Positions 62,780 through 64,000 of a DNA stretch of 64,000 nucleotides are shown one piece after another. The notes beneath the pieces are model-generated. The model saw only the letters and a list, made by a program, of their open reading frames with translations. It was not told where the DNA came from and did not search any database. The position numbers were made by a program, and so were the translations under genes. The stretch's first letter is position 1; every line of letters begins with the position of its first letter. The stretch comes from a bacterium. GTDB lineage: Bacteria > 4484-113 > JAGGVC01. The stretch lies in the NCBI GenBank assembly GCA_039961635.1, contig JABRWB010000037.1:19282-83281 (forward strand), read 5' to 3'.

Positions 62780-63058
62780 TTAATTTCGCCTCCTGAATCC
62801 GTCTTTCCAAAGCAAAGGATCGGGTTCGTAGGCAGTGACTATTATAACCGAATTGCATGGAGTATTGTCGGCTACAACCATGTGCAGCGGGCGCATTCCG
62901 GCAAACCCTAGCAGCAACTTGCTTGGAAGAGGAAAATCATCCGGATAGCTTTCAATTACTTCGGATCTCGACAGGGCTTCCGAAACCTCCGCAGGGCTGA
63001 TTTCACGCTCGATGAGCTTTTCAAGTGCATGAAAGCTAAACTTAATGGTTGGCTTCAC
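62780..63058 (-). CDS. DUF4258 protein (putative toxin)
   Basis: 92 residues from GTG 63058. FSFHALEKLIEREISPAEVSEALSRSEVIESYPDDFPLPSKLLLGF and PLHMVVADNTPCNSVIIVTAYEPDPLLW are the DUF4258 pattern: a small beta-alpha fold with a conserved His early and an ITAYEPDP end. Such proteins are often encoded next to a YgiT-type zinc finger and are thought to be toxins related to RelE/barnase-like folds. The start is chosen since TACAAT lies 7 bases upstream and the frame before it is not conserved. It diverges from the second module at 63172. Confidence 0.85.
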   Translation of the reverse strand: MKPTIKFSFHALEKLIEREISPAEVSEALSRSEVIESYPDDFPLPSKLLLGFAGMRPLHMVVADNTPCNSVIIVTAYEPDPLLWKDGFRRRN

Positions 63059-63065
63059 CCGCCAA

Positions 63066-63071
63066 ATTGTA
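63066..63071 (-). promoter_or_regulatory. -10 box 7 bases before the DUF4258 gene
   Basis: TACAAT on the minus strand, 7 bases, GTG 63058; no ribosome site. Confidence 0.4.
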
Positions 63072-63134
63072 ATACGCAATCGCTTGAAAAGCAAAAGAGG
63101 TGGAAATCGGAATAGCACGGTGTTAAGTAATTAC

Positions 63135-63163
63135 TTGACAAACGCGGGTTTGGCGGGTATACT
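63135..63163 (+). promoter_or_regulatory. Strong promoter of the second toxin-antitoxin-like module
   Basis: TTGACA (63135-63140), 17 bases, TATACT (63158-63163), then 8 bases and GTG 63172. The transcript would be almost leaderless. Confidence 0.7.
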
Positions 63164-63171
63164 TAATTCGC

Positions 63172-63579
63172 GTGCCGGACGCGGACGATTCAGTGGATAT
63201 TGAGCTTTGGGTGGAAGGCAGCCGCCGCCGGCTCTTGGTTTTTGGCGGAGTATCATAGCTTGAAAACTGGCTTTCGCCTCATTCAAAGGTCCCCGCTGAA
63301 CGGCTGTACGACGCACTTTCTCGGATTTGCTGCTTGAATGAGGACGAGTTGAGACACTATCCCGGAATGAAGCATCTGGCGGGATCGACTCCCCGGTTGT
63401 TCGAGATCAAGCGCGGGCCGTTGAGGCTTATTGGTTGCAGGTTGGAGTCGGATTTCGTTGTCCTTCACTGGTTGCTCAAGAAAAGCTTGAAACTGCCAGA
63501 CAAAGATGTTCGTACATCCGAAGAGCGCGCCGAGCGACTGAAGAGCGCGCATCGAAAAGGAAAGGTGAATGTATTATGA
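63172..63579 (+). pseudogene. HigB/Gp49-like toxin gene with an in-frame amber codon
   Basis: The frame from GTG 63172 runs 136 codons to the TGA at 63577-63579 but contains TAG at codon 29 (63256-63258). Before the stop it reads DIELWVEGSRRRLLVFGGVS; after it LENWLSPHSKVPAERLYDALSRICC, then MKHLAGSTPRLFEIKRGPLRLIGCRLESDFVVLHWLLKKSLKLP. The last part matches the phage Gp49-like / HigB toxin family (K-x-L-x-G, LxElR, then VxLHxFxKKxxKxP). The gene overlaps the HTH gene by four bases (ATGA), as in toxin-antitoxin operons. TAG is an ordinary stop elsewhere in the window (for example feoA and gatB's neighbour recJ), so the toxin is probably dead or starts inside, at TTG 63331 or ATG 63364. Confidence 0.65.
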
Positions 63580-63998
63580 ATTCCGAAAAGTTCATGGGTA
63601 TCTCGATAGAAAAGATTAAAAGATCGCCCGCTTTCGGCGCGGAAGGCAAGGCAATCGATTTCATAATTGAATGCGAGCGCCGCCGCGAGGAGCTTGGCTT
63701 GTCCTATTCGGACATGGCGCGGAAAATGGGATGCTCGCGAAGCTACGTCAGCCAGCTCATGGAAGGGCATGGAAGCATGACGTTTCGGACGATGCAGAAA
63801 CTGGCCTATGCGCTCGATTTCGATTTCAGGATTTTGGTTCTTCCCAATCGCGGCCTGCGCGGAAACGGCAAAGGCTCCAAGGCCGGATTAATCAAAACGA
63901 AAAAAAAAGCTGCGACTTCCGGTCTTGCCAGGAAAGCAGAAATGACAAAGCGCGTTCCCGCCGCGGCCGGAAAGGGAACCCCCAAGAAACGCCCCTAG
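63576..63998 (+). CDS. XRE-family HTH antitoxin-like regulator
   Basis: 140 residues. An HTH of the Cro/C1 type lies at about 30-85: AIDFIIECERRREELGLSYSDMARKMGCSRSYVSQLMEGHGSMTFRTMQKLAYALDFDFRI, with recognition helix CSRSYVSQLM. The C-terminal 45 residues are Lys/Ala-rich and low in complexity. Its start overlaps the toxin-like frame by four bases, so it is probably co-translated and acts as antitoxin and autorepressor. A second possible start at ATG 63594 lies a few codons in. Confidence 0.82.
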   Translation: MNSEKFMGISIEKIKRSPAFGAEGKAIDFIIECERRREELGLSYSDMARKMGCSRSYVSQLMEGHGSMTFRTMQKLAYALDFDFRILVLPNRGLRGNGKGSKAGLIKTKKKAATSGLARKAEMTKRVPAAAGKGTPKKRP

Positions 63999-64000
63999 TC

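Overview
The window looks like a chromosomal piece of an uncultured, probably diderm, heterotrophic bacterium of fairly high GC content. An outer membrane is suggested by a C-terminal-Phe beta-barrel protein, a YjbH-type exopolysaccharide protein, an LpxL/HtrB-type acyltransferase, two SurA-like chaperones and many lipobox lipoproteins. No rRNA, tRNA, CRISPR array, transposase or prophage gene was seen, and the phylum cannot be named from the sequence alone.

Layout. 1-5.3 kb: end of a glycosyltransferase, then a surface-polysaccharide operon (nucleotide-sugar dehydrogenase, epimerase, Wzx-like flippase, O-antigen-ligase-like protein). 5.4-12.7 kb: two very large lipoproteins with cohesin-like, dockerin-like and Fn3 parts, and a small ZU5-like lipoprotein. 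12.8-15.9 kb: an envelope thiol-redox cluster whose first member (12838-13650) reads through an in-frame TGA exactly at the first Cys position of a thioredoxin motif, so it is very probably a selenoprotein. 16-27.4 kb: a family B DNA polymerase, rapZ, an MqnA-like protein, a CADD/PqqC-like protein, a SurE-PAS fusion, an ABC-2 exporter, a dGTPase-like HD hydrolase and pgk. 27.46-27.66 kb: a free-standing small RNA with its own promoter and terminator. 27.7-33.7 kb: eno, ppdK and two SurA-like proteins. 33.8-38 kb: a CsaB-like pyruvyl transferase, then feoA-feoB and a Cys-rich FeoB companion behind a 19-bp palindromic operator. 38-41.7 kb: an IPT/TIG lipoprotein and the acyltransferase. 41.9-47.6 kb: secD-secF-recJ-gatB. 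48-54.6 kb: two more modular lipoproteins and YjbH. 54.7-62.5 kb: mfd, a DUF502 membrane protein, an aldehyde dehydrogenase and uvrB. 62.5-64 kb: two back-to-back toxin-antitoxin-like modules, one with an amber codon inside the toxin frame.

Three themes stand out. First, at least twelve genes have a -10 hexamer (TATAAT-like) only 6 to 9 bases before the start codon and no Shine-Dalgarno sequence, which points to widespread leaderless transcripts. Second, three lipoproteins share one architecture (lipobox, cohesin-like domain, two dockerin-like Ca-binding loops with an unusual DITPIALNxL helix, then Fn3-like parts), and a fourth carries PKD and cohesin-like parts: a lineage-specific surface system. 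Third, the probable thioredoxin-like selenoprotein sits beside a TlpA-like protein and an outer-membrane barrel. The SurE-PAS fusion and the small RNA carrying a 16-base complement of the usual 16S rRNA 3' end are further unusual items.
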